Part shown: piece by piece, positions 15,518 through 24,425 of the stretch
Position numbering within the stretch: position 1 is the stretch's first letter
How the letters are laid out: each line of letters opens with the position of its first letter
Source: Achromobacter aloeverae
Lineage (GTDB): Bacteria > Pseudomonadota > Gammaproteobacteria > Burkholderiales > Burkholderiaceae_B
NCBI RefSeq assembly: GCF_004121055.1
Contig: NZ_PYAL01000002.1
Location: 248,001 to 312,000 of the forward strand
Reading direction: 5' to 3'
DNA: 64,000 nucleotides
Made by a program: the position numbers and the translations under genes
The notes under the pieces: generated by a model
Databases searched by the model: none
Told to the model about the DNA's origin: nothing
Seen by the model: only the letters and a program-made list of their open reading frames with translations

Positions 15518-15859
15518 ATGCCCAAACTGACTGTTTTGCCCCATCCCGACGTCTGCCCGGAGGGCGCCGTGATCGAGAACGCCCCGCCAGGGGAGTCGAT
15601 CTGCCGCGTGATGCTGGACAACCATATCGAAATCGAACACGCCTGCGAGCTGTCTTGCGCGTGTACCACTTGCCACGTCATCGTGCGCGAAGGGTATAAC
15701 TCGCTGGAAGAAGCGACCGATTCCGAGGAAGACCTGCTGGACAAGGCCTGGGGCCTGTCGTCGACCTCGCGCCTGTCGTGCCAGGCCAGGATTGCCGACG
15801 CCGACCTTACCGTGGAAATTCCGCGCTATACGATCAATCACGCCAAGGAGAACCACTGA
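15518..15859 (+). CDS. fdx: ISC-type [2Fe-2S] ferredoxin
   Basis: Adrenodoxin-like electron donor for cluster assembly. The 113-residue protein has ligands Cys43, Cys49, Cys52 and Cys88 (CELSCACTTC...LSCQAR), matching E. coli Fdx offset by one, with the extra Cys47 that E. coli also has. Its TGA overlaps the iscX ATG (ATGA), indicating coupling. Confidence 0.97.
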   Translation: MPKLTVLPHPDVCPEGAVIENAPPGESICRVMLDNHIEIEHACELSCACTTCHVIVREGYNSLEEATDSEEDLLDKAWGLSSTSRLSCQARIADADLTVEIPRYTINHAKENH

Positions 15860-16053
15860 TGAAATGGGTCGACACCTATCAGATCGCCGAGGCATTGTTC
15901 GACGCCCATCCGGATGTCGATCCCGTTACGGTGCGTTTTACGCAGTTGCGTGAAATGGTGCTGGCGCTTCCGGGATTCGAGGACGATCCTGCCCGATCGG
16001 GGGAGAAGATCCTGGAAGCCATCCAGCAGGCCTGGATCGAAGAGGCTGCTTGA
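15859..16053 (+). CDS. iscX: Fe-S assembly protein IscX (YfhJ)
   Basis: Small acidic IscS-binding modulator, 64 residues, starting MKWVDTYQIAEALFDAHPDV and ending IQQAWIEEAA as in the family. It overlaps the fdx stop and is the last isc gene; a strong terminator follows about 120 bases later. Confidence 0.95.
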   Translation: MKWVDTYQIAEALFDAHPDVDPVTVRFTQLREMVLALPGFEDDPARSGEKILEAIQQAWIEEAA

Positions 16054-16176
16054 TGGCGGGATTTGTCCGGGAGGCCCTGGGCGGCGGGGGCCGATGAGGC
16101 GGTTTGCCATCCTTGGTGGTCGTCCAGGCGATATACGAATTTAGCGGTGACGATGCCGCATGTGGCGGTATCATGC

Positions 16177-16210
16177 AGGCCGGCTGTCCTCGAGGGCAGC
16201 CGGCCTTTTT
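16177..16210 (+). terminator. Terminator of the isc operon
   Basis: AGGCCGGCTG / CAGCCGGCCT, a perfect 10-bp GC-rich stem with a 10-base loop, followed by TTTTT. Confidence 0.93.
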
Positions 16211-16270
16211 GCGCGTGGCAAGGACGGTCCTGGCCTTCCTGTCGCGCGATCTGTCACCAGCGAGCCCTTC

Positions 16271-17164
16271 ATGTCCCTACCGACCTTGCGTTTTGGCCTG
16301 GCAGCGAACCGGCTGCATCATGAAACGCCCAATGCGGCGTTGTTCGACTGGCTGCGAGCCTGCACGGGCACCATCCGCGAGATGGGCATCCAGCTGTACA
16401 CGGTGGGCCGCACGCACGATGCGATCTCGCGTGAGGGCATGTTGCAGGGGTATCCGGGCTTGATTCGCTATCCCTATGGCCGGGAAGGCGGCCTGATGAA
16501 ACTGGTGGCCCGGGTGACGGAAGGACGCGATGGCAGCCAGCCTTTCGACGGCGCCATCTACTTGATCGATCCTGTCGATCCTTCGTCCATCTTCCCGGAA
16601 GCGCTGGCGCTCAAGCGGCAGTGCATCACGCACGGCAAGCCTTTCGTGTCGACGCTGGCCGGCGCCATCGAGTGGATCGAGGTGGAGCGCGTGCTGGCTG
16701 GCCTGAAGCCGGATCCCGCGGTCTCGCGCCTGCTGGATTTTTCGCGCCAGACCGTGGCGTTGATCGCGCACGACGCGCTGAAGGACCAGATGGTCGATTT
16801 CGCGGATACGCACTTCGATCTCCTGTCGCGCTTCTCGAGGCGCGTGGCCACCGGAACGACGGGGGGACGCCTGAACGACCTGGCGTGGTCGCGCGGGTGG
16901 CCGGCGGACAAGCCCTGGGTGCATCGCTACCTGAGCGGTCCCCTGGGCGGCGACGCACAGATCGGCGAACTGGTGCTGGAACACCAGTGCCAGCGCGTGA
17001 TCTTTTTCGAGGATCCGCATGTGGCGCGCCAGCACGAGGCCGATATCCAGCTGCTGGAGCGAGCCGTGCGCGTGGTCACCGAGACAGCCTCATGCGCGAC
17101 ATCCCCAGCCGTCGCGCGGCGGTGGGCGAAGGCGATGGAAGCGAGGTTGGATCGGGCGGAATGA
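16271..17164 (+). CDS. Tandem methylglyoxal-synthase-like protein
   Basis: ATG 16271 gives 297 residues, about twice the usual size of MgsA. The second half (about 160-270) keeps the MGS active-site pattern: His167-Asp168-Lys171 (IAHDALK), ATGTTGG, Asp228 in SGPLGGDAQIG and Asp248 in FFEDPH. MgsA makes methylglyoxal from dihydroxyacetone phosphate. The first half looks like a diverged copy of the same Rossmann-like fold: LAANRLHHE, LYTVGRTHDAI, YPYGREGGL and DPVDPSSIFPE align in order but lack the catalytic set. A catalytic C-domain with a regulatory or structural N-domain is inferred. It stands alone after the isc terminator. Confidence 0.8.
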   Translation: MSLPTLRFGLAANRLHHETPNAALFDWLRACTGTIREMGIQLYTVGRTHDAISREGMLQGYPGLIRYPYGREGGLMKLVARVTEGRDGSQPFDGAIYLIDPVDPSSIFPEALALKRQCITHGKPFVSTLAGAIEWIEVERVLAGLKPDPAVSRLLDFSRQTVALIAHDALKDQMVDFADTHFDLLSRFSRRVATGTTGGRLNDLAWSRGWPADKPWVHRYLSGPLGGDAQIGELVLEHQCQRVIFFEDPHVARQHEADIQLLERAVRVVTETASCATSPAVARRWAKAMEARLDRAE

Positions 17165-17170
17165 GCAGGC

Positions 17171-17196
17171 ATATGCGCTCGCCTGCGAGCGCATAT
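17171..17196. repeat. Perfect 24-nt hairpin plus flanks between convergent genes
   Basis: ATATGCGCTCGC-CT-GCGAGCGCATAT is a perfect 12-bp stem with a 2-base loop at 17171-17196. It sits between the MGS-like gene and the stop of the convergent protease gene. There is no T-run, so it may be a terminator-like or RNA-end structure serving both genes. Confidence 0.75.
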
Positions 17197-18152
17197 CACT
17201 CTGCGCGGGCTTCCGGCTCTTCGGCGTGTTGAGCGAGTTCCTGATGCGTCAGAAGTCGGAACTCCTGCTGTCTTGCGTCGTAGTAAACGATGCGTTCCTT
17301 CAGAATGTCCATGCCGATATAGCCAAAGTTCGCAACTACTCTTGCATCTTCCGTCTGTCTCGGGATGACAGGCAATGACTTGAACTCCCGCCCGTTGATC
17401 TTCAGGTCGACAAGGCGCATATGTTCGGCTCCGGGGATTTCTGCCTTGAATATATCCATCATCCTGGGACTTAATTCACCTTTGGGGTTGGATGACACCA
17501 ACGAAGCTTGAATGAAGGTGCGGGGTGCACCCGAGTCGATGATTACCGGGACAATTCGATTGTCGAGTTGGACGGAAATCGCTATCACATTGTGTGGATT
17601 CCGGATGGTTGTACTTTGGCCCGCACGAAGCCCATGGTCGAAGGCGATGTCGAATGGTGCGCTGGTAAAGAAGCAGTTTTTCTCGAAATCGATGACGACG
17701 GCATCCAAGCCGGCGACGGCTTGCGGGCTCAAGATTCCGGCGTAGCCATCCTGCAGGAGAGCCGAGTCGGTGAGTAGGTAGAACTCTTGCCTGAGAGCGT
17801 GCCCGTGATCGTCAGCCAGCGTGGCGTTCACCGTGCGGGCCTCGGCTGAGCCGGCAATGCCATCAAGCTTTTCGACGCGAGCGCTGGGCGCTTCATTCAG
17901 CAATGATCCGTCCCACAGGCTGTTCGAATTAGAGCCCGAGTCCAGCATCATCTTGGCAGGCTTTCCGTTGATCCTCACATGGACCGTGGGATTTCTCTTG
18001 CTCTGCATGTCGTCGTAATGGAGCGCGCCTTCAAATTGCACCGGATTGTTGGTCAGGCCGGCCGAACAGGTTTTCGTGGTCGCGCTTACGTGGAGAGGCA
18101 GGGCGAGTGCCGCAAAAGCCAATAAGCAGACGGTGGCTTTGAAAGTTCCCAT
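17196..18152 (-). CDS. Secreted retropepsin-like aspartic protease with two DSG motifs
   Basis: 318 residues with an N-terminal signal peptide (hydrophobic stretch about 7-24, then SATTKTC). Two retropepsin-type active-site motifs occur 135 residues apart: MMLDSGSNSN (Asp71) and VIIDSGAPRTF (Asp206), and a later GYIGMDILKERIVYYD resembles the conserved C-terminal Gly-x-Asp-x-Leu strand of clan AA proteases. A single-chain, two-lobed aspartic protease of the periplasm or surface is inferred; the first lobe lacks an evident second G-x-D-x-L. Base composition is lower in GC than neighbouring genes. It is convergent with the MGS-like gene and has no recognised partner. Confidence 0.7.
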   Translation of the reverse strand: MGTFKATVCLLAFAALALPLHVSATTKTCSAGLTNNPVQFEGALHYDDMQSKRNPTVHVRINGKPAKMMLDSGSNSNSLWDGSLLNEAPSARVEKLDGIAGSAEARTVNATLADDHGHALRQEFYLLTDSALLQDGYAGILSPQAVAGLDAVVIDFEKNCFFTSAPFDIAFDHGLRAGQSTTIRNPHNVIAISVQLDNRIVPVIIDSGAPRTFIQASLVSSNPKGELSPRMMDIFKAEIPGAEHMRLVDLKINGREFKSLPVIPRQTEDARVVANFGYIGMDILKERIVYYDARQQEFRLLTHQELAQHAEEPEARAE

Positions 18153-18495
18153 AGTGACGAAAGTGATCCAGTGGCGACTTGGTTGCGACCCAGCGCGTTT
18201 ATGGAGACAGCGCTTTGGAGCGGCTGTATCGGGGGCTACGCGACGTCCTTGCGGCGCAAGCCGACGCAGGGTGCGGACGGCTCGCAGTCATGGAGGACGT
18301 GGTGCTTCGGTCACACTCCTGCGGGAACGAGTTCCGACATTTCCGAGGAGATTGGCTAGCAATACTTTCACCAGAGTCGAGAACAGCTGGTCAAGCAAAC
18401 GGAATGGGCATGACGACAACTGAAAGGCCACCCGTGAGGTCGTTCACGGGTGGCCTTTCATGGTTGCACGCTAGCGGAATAACGCGTCGCCGGGC
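18153..18495. other. Intergenic gap between protease gene and lysS
   Basis: About 340 bases between the protease start and the lysS stop. Apart from the terminator at 18421-18460 I see no convincing gene; an open frame at 18179-18499 runs through that terminator and has no recognisable family or ribosome-binding site. Confidence 0.6.
18421..18460 (-). terminator. Strong terminator after lysS
   Basis: TGAAAGGCCACCCGTGA / TCACGGGTGGCCTTTCA, a perfect 17-bp stem with a 6-base loop, just beyond the lysS stop on the minus strand. Confidence 0.92.
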
Positions 18496-20016
18496 TTAGT
18501 CTTCCCGTCGCAGGTGCGGGAACAGGATGACGTCGCGGATGCTGGGGCTGTCGGTGAGCAGCATGACCAGGCGGTCGATGCCGATGCCGCAGCCGCCGGT
18601 GGGGGGCATGCCGTATTCGAGCGCGCGGATGTAGTCGGCGTCGTAGTACATGGCTTCCTCGTCGCCGGCGTCCTTCGCTTCGACCTGCGCGCGGAAGCGG
18701 TCGGCCTGGTCCTCGGGGTCGTTCAATTCCGAGAAGCCGTTGGCGATTTCGCGGCCGGTGATGAACAGCTCGAAGCGCTCGGTGATGCCCGCGCGCGAGT
18801 CCGAGGCACGGGCCAGGGGCGAGACCTCGACCGGATAGTCGATGATGTAGGTCGGCTGCCAGAGCTGGGCTTCGGCCGTTTCCTCGAACAGCGCCAGTTG
18901 CAACGCGCCCAGTCCGGCGCGCGCCAGCGGGGCGCTGTCGACGTCGGCGCCCAGCTTCTTCAGTTCGGCGCGCACGAAGGCGGCATCGTCCAGCTGCGCC
19001 TGCGTGTAGCCCGGCGCGTACTTGAGGATGGCCTCGCAGATGGTCAGGCGGTCGAAGGGACGCGAAAGGTCCAGTTCGCGGTCCTGGTACGTCAGCACGG
19101 CGCTGCCCGTGGCCGCGATGGCGGCCTGGCGGATCAGCTGCTCGGTGAAGTCCATCAGCCAACGGTAGTCCGTGTAGGCCGCGTAGAACTCCATCATCGT
19201 GAATTCTGGATTGTGCCGCGGGCTGACGCCTTCGTTGCGGAAGTTCCGGTTGATTTCGAAGACCCGCTCGAAGCCGCCGACGATCAGGCGCTTGAGATAG
19301 AGCTCGGGGGCGATGCGCAGGAACATTTCCATGTCCAGCGCATTGTGGTGCGTGATGAAGGGCTTGGCCGCCGCGCCGCCGGGGATGGGGTGCAGCATGG
19401 GCGTCTCGACTTCCAGGAAGCCGGCGTCGAGCATGAACTGGCGGATGCCGCCGATGGCCTTGCTGCGCGATTCGAACGTGCGGCGCGTGGCCTCGGTCAT
19501 CACCAGGTCGACATAGCGCTGGCGATAGCGCAGCTCCTGGTCGGCCACGCCGTGGAACTTGTCCGGCAGCGGCCGCAGCGACTTCGACAACAGGCGCGCC
19601 CGCGTGGCATGCACGGACAATTCGCCCTTGTTGGTCTTGAAGATCGATCCTTCGACCGCGATGATGTCGCCGATATCCCACTGCTTGAACGCCGCGTAGG
19701 GTTCTTCGCCCAGCACGCCGCGATCCAGGTAGATCTGGATGCGGCCGGTGGCGTCCTGCAGCGTGGCGAAGCTGGCCTTGCCCATGACCCGCTTGAGCAT
19801 CATGCGGCCGGCGATCCTGACCACGCGGGCGGCGGCGGCAAGGGCTTCCTGGTCCTTGTCGTCGTATTGGGCATGCAGTTCGTCCGCGTGCGCGTCGGGC
19901 ACGAAGTCGTTGGGGTAGGCGACGCCGCTCTCACGCAGCTTGGCGAGCTTGGCGCGGCGCTCGGCGATCAGCCGGTTTTCGTCTTGCGCGGTGTTGGCGG
20001 TCGATGTATCGGTCAT
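18496..20016 (-). CDS. lysS: Lysyl-tRNA synthetase, class II
   Basis: Charges tRNA-Lys. The 506-residue protein has an N-terminal OB-fold ([22 protein letters not shown]), class II motif 2 ([20 protein letters not shown]) and motif 3 ([15 protein letters not shown]). Downstream of prfB on the same strand, as in many proteobacteria, but with an SDR gene inserted between. Confidence 0.97.
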   Translation of the reverse strand: MTDTSTANTAQDENRLIAERRAKLAKLRESGVAYPNDFVPDAHADELHAQYDDKDQEALAAAARVVRIAGRMMLKRVMGKASFATLQDATGRIQIYLDRGVLGEEPYAAFKQWDIGDIIAVEGSIFKTNKGELSVHATRARLLSKSLRPLPDKFHGVADQELRYRQRYVDLVMTEATRRTFESRSKAIGGIRQFMLDAGFLEVETPMLHPIPGGAAAKPFITHHNALDMEMFLRIAPELYLKRLIVGGFERVFEINRNFRNEGVSPRHNPEFTMMEFYAAYTDYRWLMDFTEQLIRQAAIAATGSAVLTYQDRELDLSRPFDRLTICEAILKYAPGYTQAQLDDAAFVRAELKKLGADVDSAPLARAGLGALQLALFEETAEAQLWQPTYIIDYPVEVSPLARASDSRAGITERFELFITGREIANGFSELNDPEDQADRFRAQVEAKDAGDEEAMYYDADYIRALEYGMPPTGGCGIGIDRLVMLLTDSPSIRDVILFPHLRRED

Positions 20017-20025
20017 GGCGGGGGT

Positions 20026-20781
20026 TCAGTCGTAATTACGGATGTCGTCGATTTCGGTCTGGCCGAAATCGTCACGGTCGAGATAGGCGGCGATGCGCGC
20101 GGCGACGTTGGCGGGCGCCGTCAGTTTGCCGCTGGCGTGCATGTCCTGGAAACGGGGCAGGGCGGGGAAGGCGGCCGGATCGCTGGCGCGGATGGCCACC
20201 TGCATGTCCGTGTCGACCACGCCGGGCGCCAGCGATACCACGCGCGCCCCGTCCGCGCCTTGTTCCTGCTTGAGGACGCGCGTGTACATGTCCAGCGCAG
20301 CCTTCGTGGCGCAGTAGACCCCCCAGCCCGGATTGGGATTGCGGCCGGCGCCGGAGGAAATGTTGAGCACGCGGCGGTCGGCCTGGAGTCCCTGGGTCGA
20401 CGCCAGGAAACGCGCGGTCAGCAACATCACGGCGCTGACGTTCAGGTTGAAGGCGGCGGTGAGGGCAGCGGCGTCTTCCAGCTGGTCGCCGCGGGCCACG
20501 GGCTGCACCGTGCCGGCGTTATTGACCAGCAGGTAACGGGCGGCGTCGCGGGGCAGTTCGGCGGCGATACGGGCGGCAGCGGTCCCGGCCGCGGCCAGGT
20601 CGGACAGGTCCACTTCGATTTGCGTCAGCGCGGCGCCCTGGGCCGTCGCCTGCGCTTGCAGGTCGGGGTCGATGCGGCGGGCCAGCGTGACCAGCTGCAC
20701 GCCCGGTTTGGCCAGGGTGCGCGCCAGGGCGGCGCCGATACCGCGCGAGGCGCCGGTGAGGACGACGAAGGTTTTGGTCAT
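20026..20781 (-). CDS. SDR-family NAD(P)-dependent oxidoreductase
   Basis: 251-residue classical short-chain dehydrogenase: cofactor motif TGASRGIG (9-16), LVNNAG, catalytic Ser in ISSGAG and YCATK with Tyr and Lys. The arrangement around VVSLAPGVVDTDMQ and the C-terminus recall YciK/sepiapterin-reductase-like members, but the substrate is not identifiable. It lies only 9 bases from lysS and 82 from prfB, in one minus-strand unit. Confidence 0.88.
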   Translation of the reverse strand: MTKTFVVLTGASRGIGAALARTLAKPGVQLVTLARRIDPDLQAQATAQGAALTQIEVDLSDLAAAGTAAARIAAELPRDAARYLLVNNAGTVQPVARGDQLEDAAALTAAFNLNVSAVMLLTARFLASTQGLQADRRVLNISSGAGRNPNPGWGVYCATKAALDMYTRVLKQEQGADGARVVSLAPGVVDTDMQVAIRASDPAAFPALPRFQDMHASGKLTAPANVAARIAAYLDRDDFGQTEIDDIRNYD

Positions 20782-20863
20782 GCCGGGTCCTTGTTGTTCT
20801 GACTAAAGGGGAAACTGCCCGCGGAAAGCCGCCGGCGCGGCGCGCGAGGCGCCGCGGCCCGCC

Positions 20864-21968
20864 TCAGACCGCCTGTTTCAGGCTGGCCTGGATGAAGGGA
20901 TCGAGGTCGCCGTCCAGCACTTTCTGCGTGTTGGAGATTTCCACGTTGGTGCGCAGGTCCTTGATGCGGCTCTGGTCCAGGACGTAGGAGCGGATCTGGT
21001 GGCCCCAACCCACGTCGGTCTTGGAGTCTTCCAGTTTCTGCTGTTCCGCCATGCGGTTGCGCATTTCCAGCTCGTACAGGCGCGATTTCAGCATCTGCAT
21101 GGCTTCGGCCCGGTTGCGGTGCTGCGAGCGGTCGTTCTGGCACTGCACGACGATGCCGGTCGGGTTGTGCGTGATCCGCACCGCCGAATCGGTCTTGTTG
21201 ATGTGCTGGCCGCCGGCGCCGCTGGCGCGGTACGTATCGATACGCAGGTCTGCCGGATTGACCTCGACTTCGAAGGAATCGTCCACTTCCGGGTAGACGA
21301 AGACGCTGGCGAAGGAGGTGTGGCGGCCGCCCGAGGAGTCGAACGGGCTCTTGCGCACCAGGCGGTGCACGCCGGTTTCGGTGCGCAGGTAGCCGAAGGC
21401 ATATTCGCCCTCGATCTTGATGGTGGCCGACTTGATGCCCGCCACTTCGCCTTCCGATTCTTCCAGGACTTCGGTCTTGAAACCCTTGCGCTCGCAATAC
21501 TTCAGATACTGGCGCAGCAGCATCGACGCCCAGTCCTGCGCCTCCGTGCCGCCGGCGCCGGCCTGGATATCCAGGAAGCAGTTCAGCGGGTCGGCGGGAT
21601 TGGAGAACATGCGCCGGAATTCCAGCCCTTCCAGCTTTTGCTGGAAGCCGTCGGCGTCGAGCTCGATGGATTCGAGGGTGGCATCGTCGTTATCGGCCGC
21701 CGCCAGCTCGAACAGCTCGCGCGCGTCCGCCAGGCCCCCGCCCAGTTCGGTCAGGGTGCCGACGACGTCTTCCAGGCTTTTCTTCTCGCGGCCCAGGTCC
21801 TGGGCGTGCTTGGGGTCGTTCCAGACGTCGGGACTTTCCAGCTCGGCGTTTACGACCTGAAGGCGCTCATCTTTGGCATCGTAGTCAAAGATACCTCCGT
21901 AGAGCCTGTTCGCGCTCGGCGTAGTCGGCGAGTCGGGCGGCGAGCTGGTTCTGACGTTCGGCTTCCAT
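20864..21968 (-). CDS. prfB: Peptide chain release factor 2, with programmed +1 frameshift
   Basis: Terminates translation at UGA/UAA. The gene starts at ATG 21968 ([20 protein letters not shown]) and its zero frame ends at TGA 21887-21885. After CTT (21890-21888) the ribosome must skip one base and continue GAC TAC GAT (21886 on) to the stop at 20864, giving a 367-residue protein. SPF anticodon-like tripeptide at 207-209 and GGQ at 252-254. The continuous open frame reaching back to 22129 is not the true N-terminus. The frameshift makes RF2 synthesis respond to its own level, as established for E. coli. Confidence 0.95.
21884..21899 (-). promoter_or_regulatory. RF2 programmed frameshift site
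   Basis: CGGAGGTATCTTTGAC: an internal Shine-Dalgarno-like GGAGG three bases upstream of the slippery CTT, followed by in-frame UGA and C, the poor-context stop. This matches the classic AGGGGGTATCTTTGAC of E. coli in all key parts. Confidence 0.95.
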
Positions 21969-22159
21969 GGCAATCCTAAGGCTGTCTTAATGACGAAACC
22001 TGCCATTTTAGCCTGCCTTGGCAGGGCCCGGGGCAGGGGCGGCAGGCGCAAGCGGGCGGGGAGCTTCGAATTTGTCGAATACCCCTTTGGCAACTGGCTA
22101 TTCCACGTCCCGACCGTAGTCCATAGCATTCAGCCACCTGCATTTATCAAGGTGGCTCC

Positions 22160-23341
22160 ATGACGCTCCCGCTCGACGGCATTACGGTCCTTTCCCTCGA
22201 ACATGCCATCGCGGCGCCGTTCTGTACCCGGCAATTGGCGGACCTGGGGGCACGCGTCATCAAGGTGGAGCGGCCGGGCAGCGGGGACTTCGCCCGCGCT
22301 TATGACCAGCGTGTCCTTGGACAGTCCTCGCATTTCGTCTGGGTCAACCGTTCCAAGGAAAGCCTGGCGCTGGACCTGAAACACCCGGCCGCCGCCGAGG
22401 TGATGGCGCGACTGGTCGGGCAGGCCGACGTCCTGGTGCAGAACCTGGCGCCGGGCGCCGCGGCACGCATGGGCCTGGACGCCGAGCGGCTGTTGCGGAA
22501 GCACCCGAGGCTGATCGTTTGCGATATCTCCGGATACGGCGAGGACGGACCGTACCGGGACAAGAAGGCCTATGACCTGCTCATCCAGAGCGAGGCGGGA
22601 TTCCTGTCGGTGACCGGCACGGGCGAGGAGCCGGCCAAGTCCGGCAATTCCATCGCGGATATCGCTGCCGGCATGTATGCCTATACCAACATCCTGGCGG
22701 CCCTGATGCAGCGGCAGCGCACGGGGAAGGGGTCGCATATCGACGTCTCGATGCTGGAATCGCTGGCGGAATGGATGGGCTTTCCCATGTACTACGCCTT
22801 CGATGGCGCCGTTCCTCCACAGCGCAACGGCGCCTCCCACGCGACGATCTTTCCGTACGGGCCCTTCGCGGCCGGCGACGGCGGCAAGGTGATGCTGGGC
22901 ATCCAGAACGAGCGAGAGTGGCAGGCCTTCTGCGAAATCGTGTTGCGGGCGCCCGCCATCCACGAGGATGAACGCTTCCAGGGCAACGCACGCAGGCACG
23001 CCAACCGGGTCGTCCTGCAGGGCCTTATCGACGATATTTTCCGCACGCTCACCGCGGATGAACTGGTTCGGCGCCTGGACGAGGCGCGCATCGCCAACGC
23101 GCGGGTCAACGACATGGCCGGCTTGTGGGCCCATCCCCAGCTGCGGGCGCGCGACCGCTGGCGCGATGTCGATACGCCGGCCGGCGTGATCCCGGCGCTG
23201 CTGCCGCCGGGCAGGCAAAGCGCCTTCTCGCCGCGCATGGGGGCCATACCATCGGTCGGACAGCATACGAAGGCCATCCTCGCGGAACTCGGCATGGACG
23301 CCGACGCGCTGGAGCCGGTAGGGGCCGGGGCGGCTCGCTGA
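22160..23341 (+). CDS. CaiB/BaiF-family (type III) CoA-transferase
   Basis: Moves CoA between carboxylic acids. The 393-residue protein has the family start LDGITVLSLEHAIAAPFCTRQLADLGARVIKVERP-type pattern and the presumed catalytic Asp167 in SIADIAAGMYAYTNILAAL, equivalent to Asp169 of formyl-CoA transferase, plus GSHIDVSMLES. It opens a plus-strand catabolic cluster with a hydro-lyase and a CitE-like lyase, so the acceptor is probably a hydroxy-dicarboxylate such as citramalate or malate, with succinyl- or acetyl-CoA as donor (inference). Confidence 0.9.
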   Translation: MTLPLDGITVLSLEHAIAAPFCTRQLADLGARVIKVERPGSGDFARAYDQRVLGQSSHFVWVNRSKESLALDLKHPAAAEVMARLVGQADVLVQNLAPGAAARMGLDAERLLRKHPRLIVCDISGYGEDGPYRDKKAYDLLIQSEAGFLSVTGTGEEPAKSGNSIADIAAGMYAYTNILAALMQRQRTGKGSHIDVSMLESLAEWMGFPMYYAFDGAVPPQRNGASHATIFPYGPFAAGDGGKVMLGIQNEREWQAFCEIVLRAPAIHEDERFQGNARRHANRVVLQGLIDDIFRTLTADELVRRLDEARIANARVNDMAGLWAHPQLRARDRWRDVDTPAGVIPALLPPGRQSAFSPRMGAIPSVGQHTKAILAELGMDADALEPVGAGAAR

Positions 23342-23445
23342 TAACGCGGAACGGAAGTCCCCCCCGAGCCCACGCACGGGTCCACCGCACGGGTCCACAC
23401 CACGAAGCTACATCACACAATCACACCATGACAGGAGACAAACCC

Positions 23446-24414
23446 ATGATAATCAAACGGTTCACGGCGGCCATGGTTGCCGTTCTCGCGCTGGGCGCCG
23501 GCGCGGCGCACGCGGACTGGCCGGAGCGCCCGGTAACCATCGTCGTCCCGTTCGCGGCCGGCCAGACCGGCGACATGATCGCGCGGATGGTGGGCAAGGA
23601 ACTGGAGACCCGGTTCGGGAAGGCGTTCATCGTCGAAAACCGCCCGGGCAGCGGCGGCCGCATCGGCACGACGTACGCCGCGCGCGCCAAGCCGGACGGG
23701 TACACCCTGCTGATGACCAGCACGGGCCCCTATGCCATTACGCCCGCGCTCTATCCCAACGACACCAAGTACGACCCATTGAAGGACTTCGTCGGCATCG
23801 CGGAGACGGCGTCCACGCCACAAGTCATCGCCGTCTCGAACGCGTCCGGCATCGCCAGCTTTTCCGACCTGGTCAAGCGGGCCAAGGCCAAGGATCTTTC
23901 CTACGGCTCGGCCGGGAACGGCTCGCTGCAACACCTGACCATGGAGCTGCTGAAAAAGGAAATAGGCTTTCCCATGGTGCACGTGCCGTTCAAGGGCAGC
24001 GCCGAATCGAAGACGGCCCTCATCGCCAACACCCTGGAAGTGACGTCCGATTCCCTGCCGCCCCTGCTCACCAGCATCAAGGCGAACCAGATCAAGGCAG
24101 TTGCCGTGGTCGACAATAAGCGTTCCGCCTATATTCCGGACGTGCCGACCTTGGGCGAGCTGGGCTATCCGAAGCTGAGCGCCGTCGCGTTCTTCGGGCT
24201 GGTGGCGCCGCAGGGGACGCCCAGGGAAGTCGTGCAGGCGATCAACCGGGAGGTCATTGCGATGTTCAAGACGCCCGCGTTCCAGGAACAGATGCAGGCC
24301 CAGGCGCTGACCGCGCCGACGGAACGCACGCCGGAGCAGTTTTCGGCCTATCTGGCGGAAGAAGTCGGGCGTTGGAAAAAAGTCGTCGAACAAGCCAATG
24401 TCACTGTCGATTGA
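23446..24414 (+). CDS. Bug-family tripartite tricarboxylate transporter substrate-binding protein
   Basis: Periplasmic receptor (TctC/Bug type). ATG 23446 follows ACAGGAGACAAACCC and gives 322 residues with a signal peptide cut after about AHA/DWPERPV. Typical landmarks: RPVTIVVPFAAGQTGD, VENRPGSGG, ADGYT-like KPDGYTLL, VHVPFKG and GLVAPQGTP. No TctA/TctB membrane genes are nearby; the MFS carrier at the end of the cluster may do the transport, or the receptor may signal or act with a distant TctAB. Confidence 0.92.
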   Translation: MIIKRFTAAMVAVLALGAGAAHADWPERPVTIVVPFAAGQTGDMIARMVGKELETRFGKAFIVENRPGSGGRIGTTYAARAKPDGYTLLMTSTGPYAITPALYPNDTKYDPLKDFVGIAETASTPQVIAVSNASGIASFSDLVKRAKAKDLSYGSAGNGSLQHLTMELLKKEIGFPMVHVPFKGSAESKTALIANTLEVTSDSLPPLLTSIKANQIKAVAVVDNKRSAYIPDVPTLGELGYPKLSAVAFFGLVAPQGTPREVVQAINREVIAMFKTPAFQEQMQAQALTAPTERTPEQFSAYLAEEVGRWKKVVEQANVTVD

Positions 24415-24425
24415 AGGAGCGCTCC

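Noticed and set aside
18179-18499. Open frame in the protease-lysS gap
   Set aside because: Runs through the 17-bp terminator, lacks a ribosome-binding site and resembles nothing.
18514-20802. Long plus-strand open frame opposite lysS and the SDR gene
   Set aside because: Mirror frame of two well-supported genes; no start signal or known domain.
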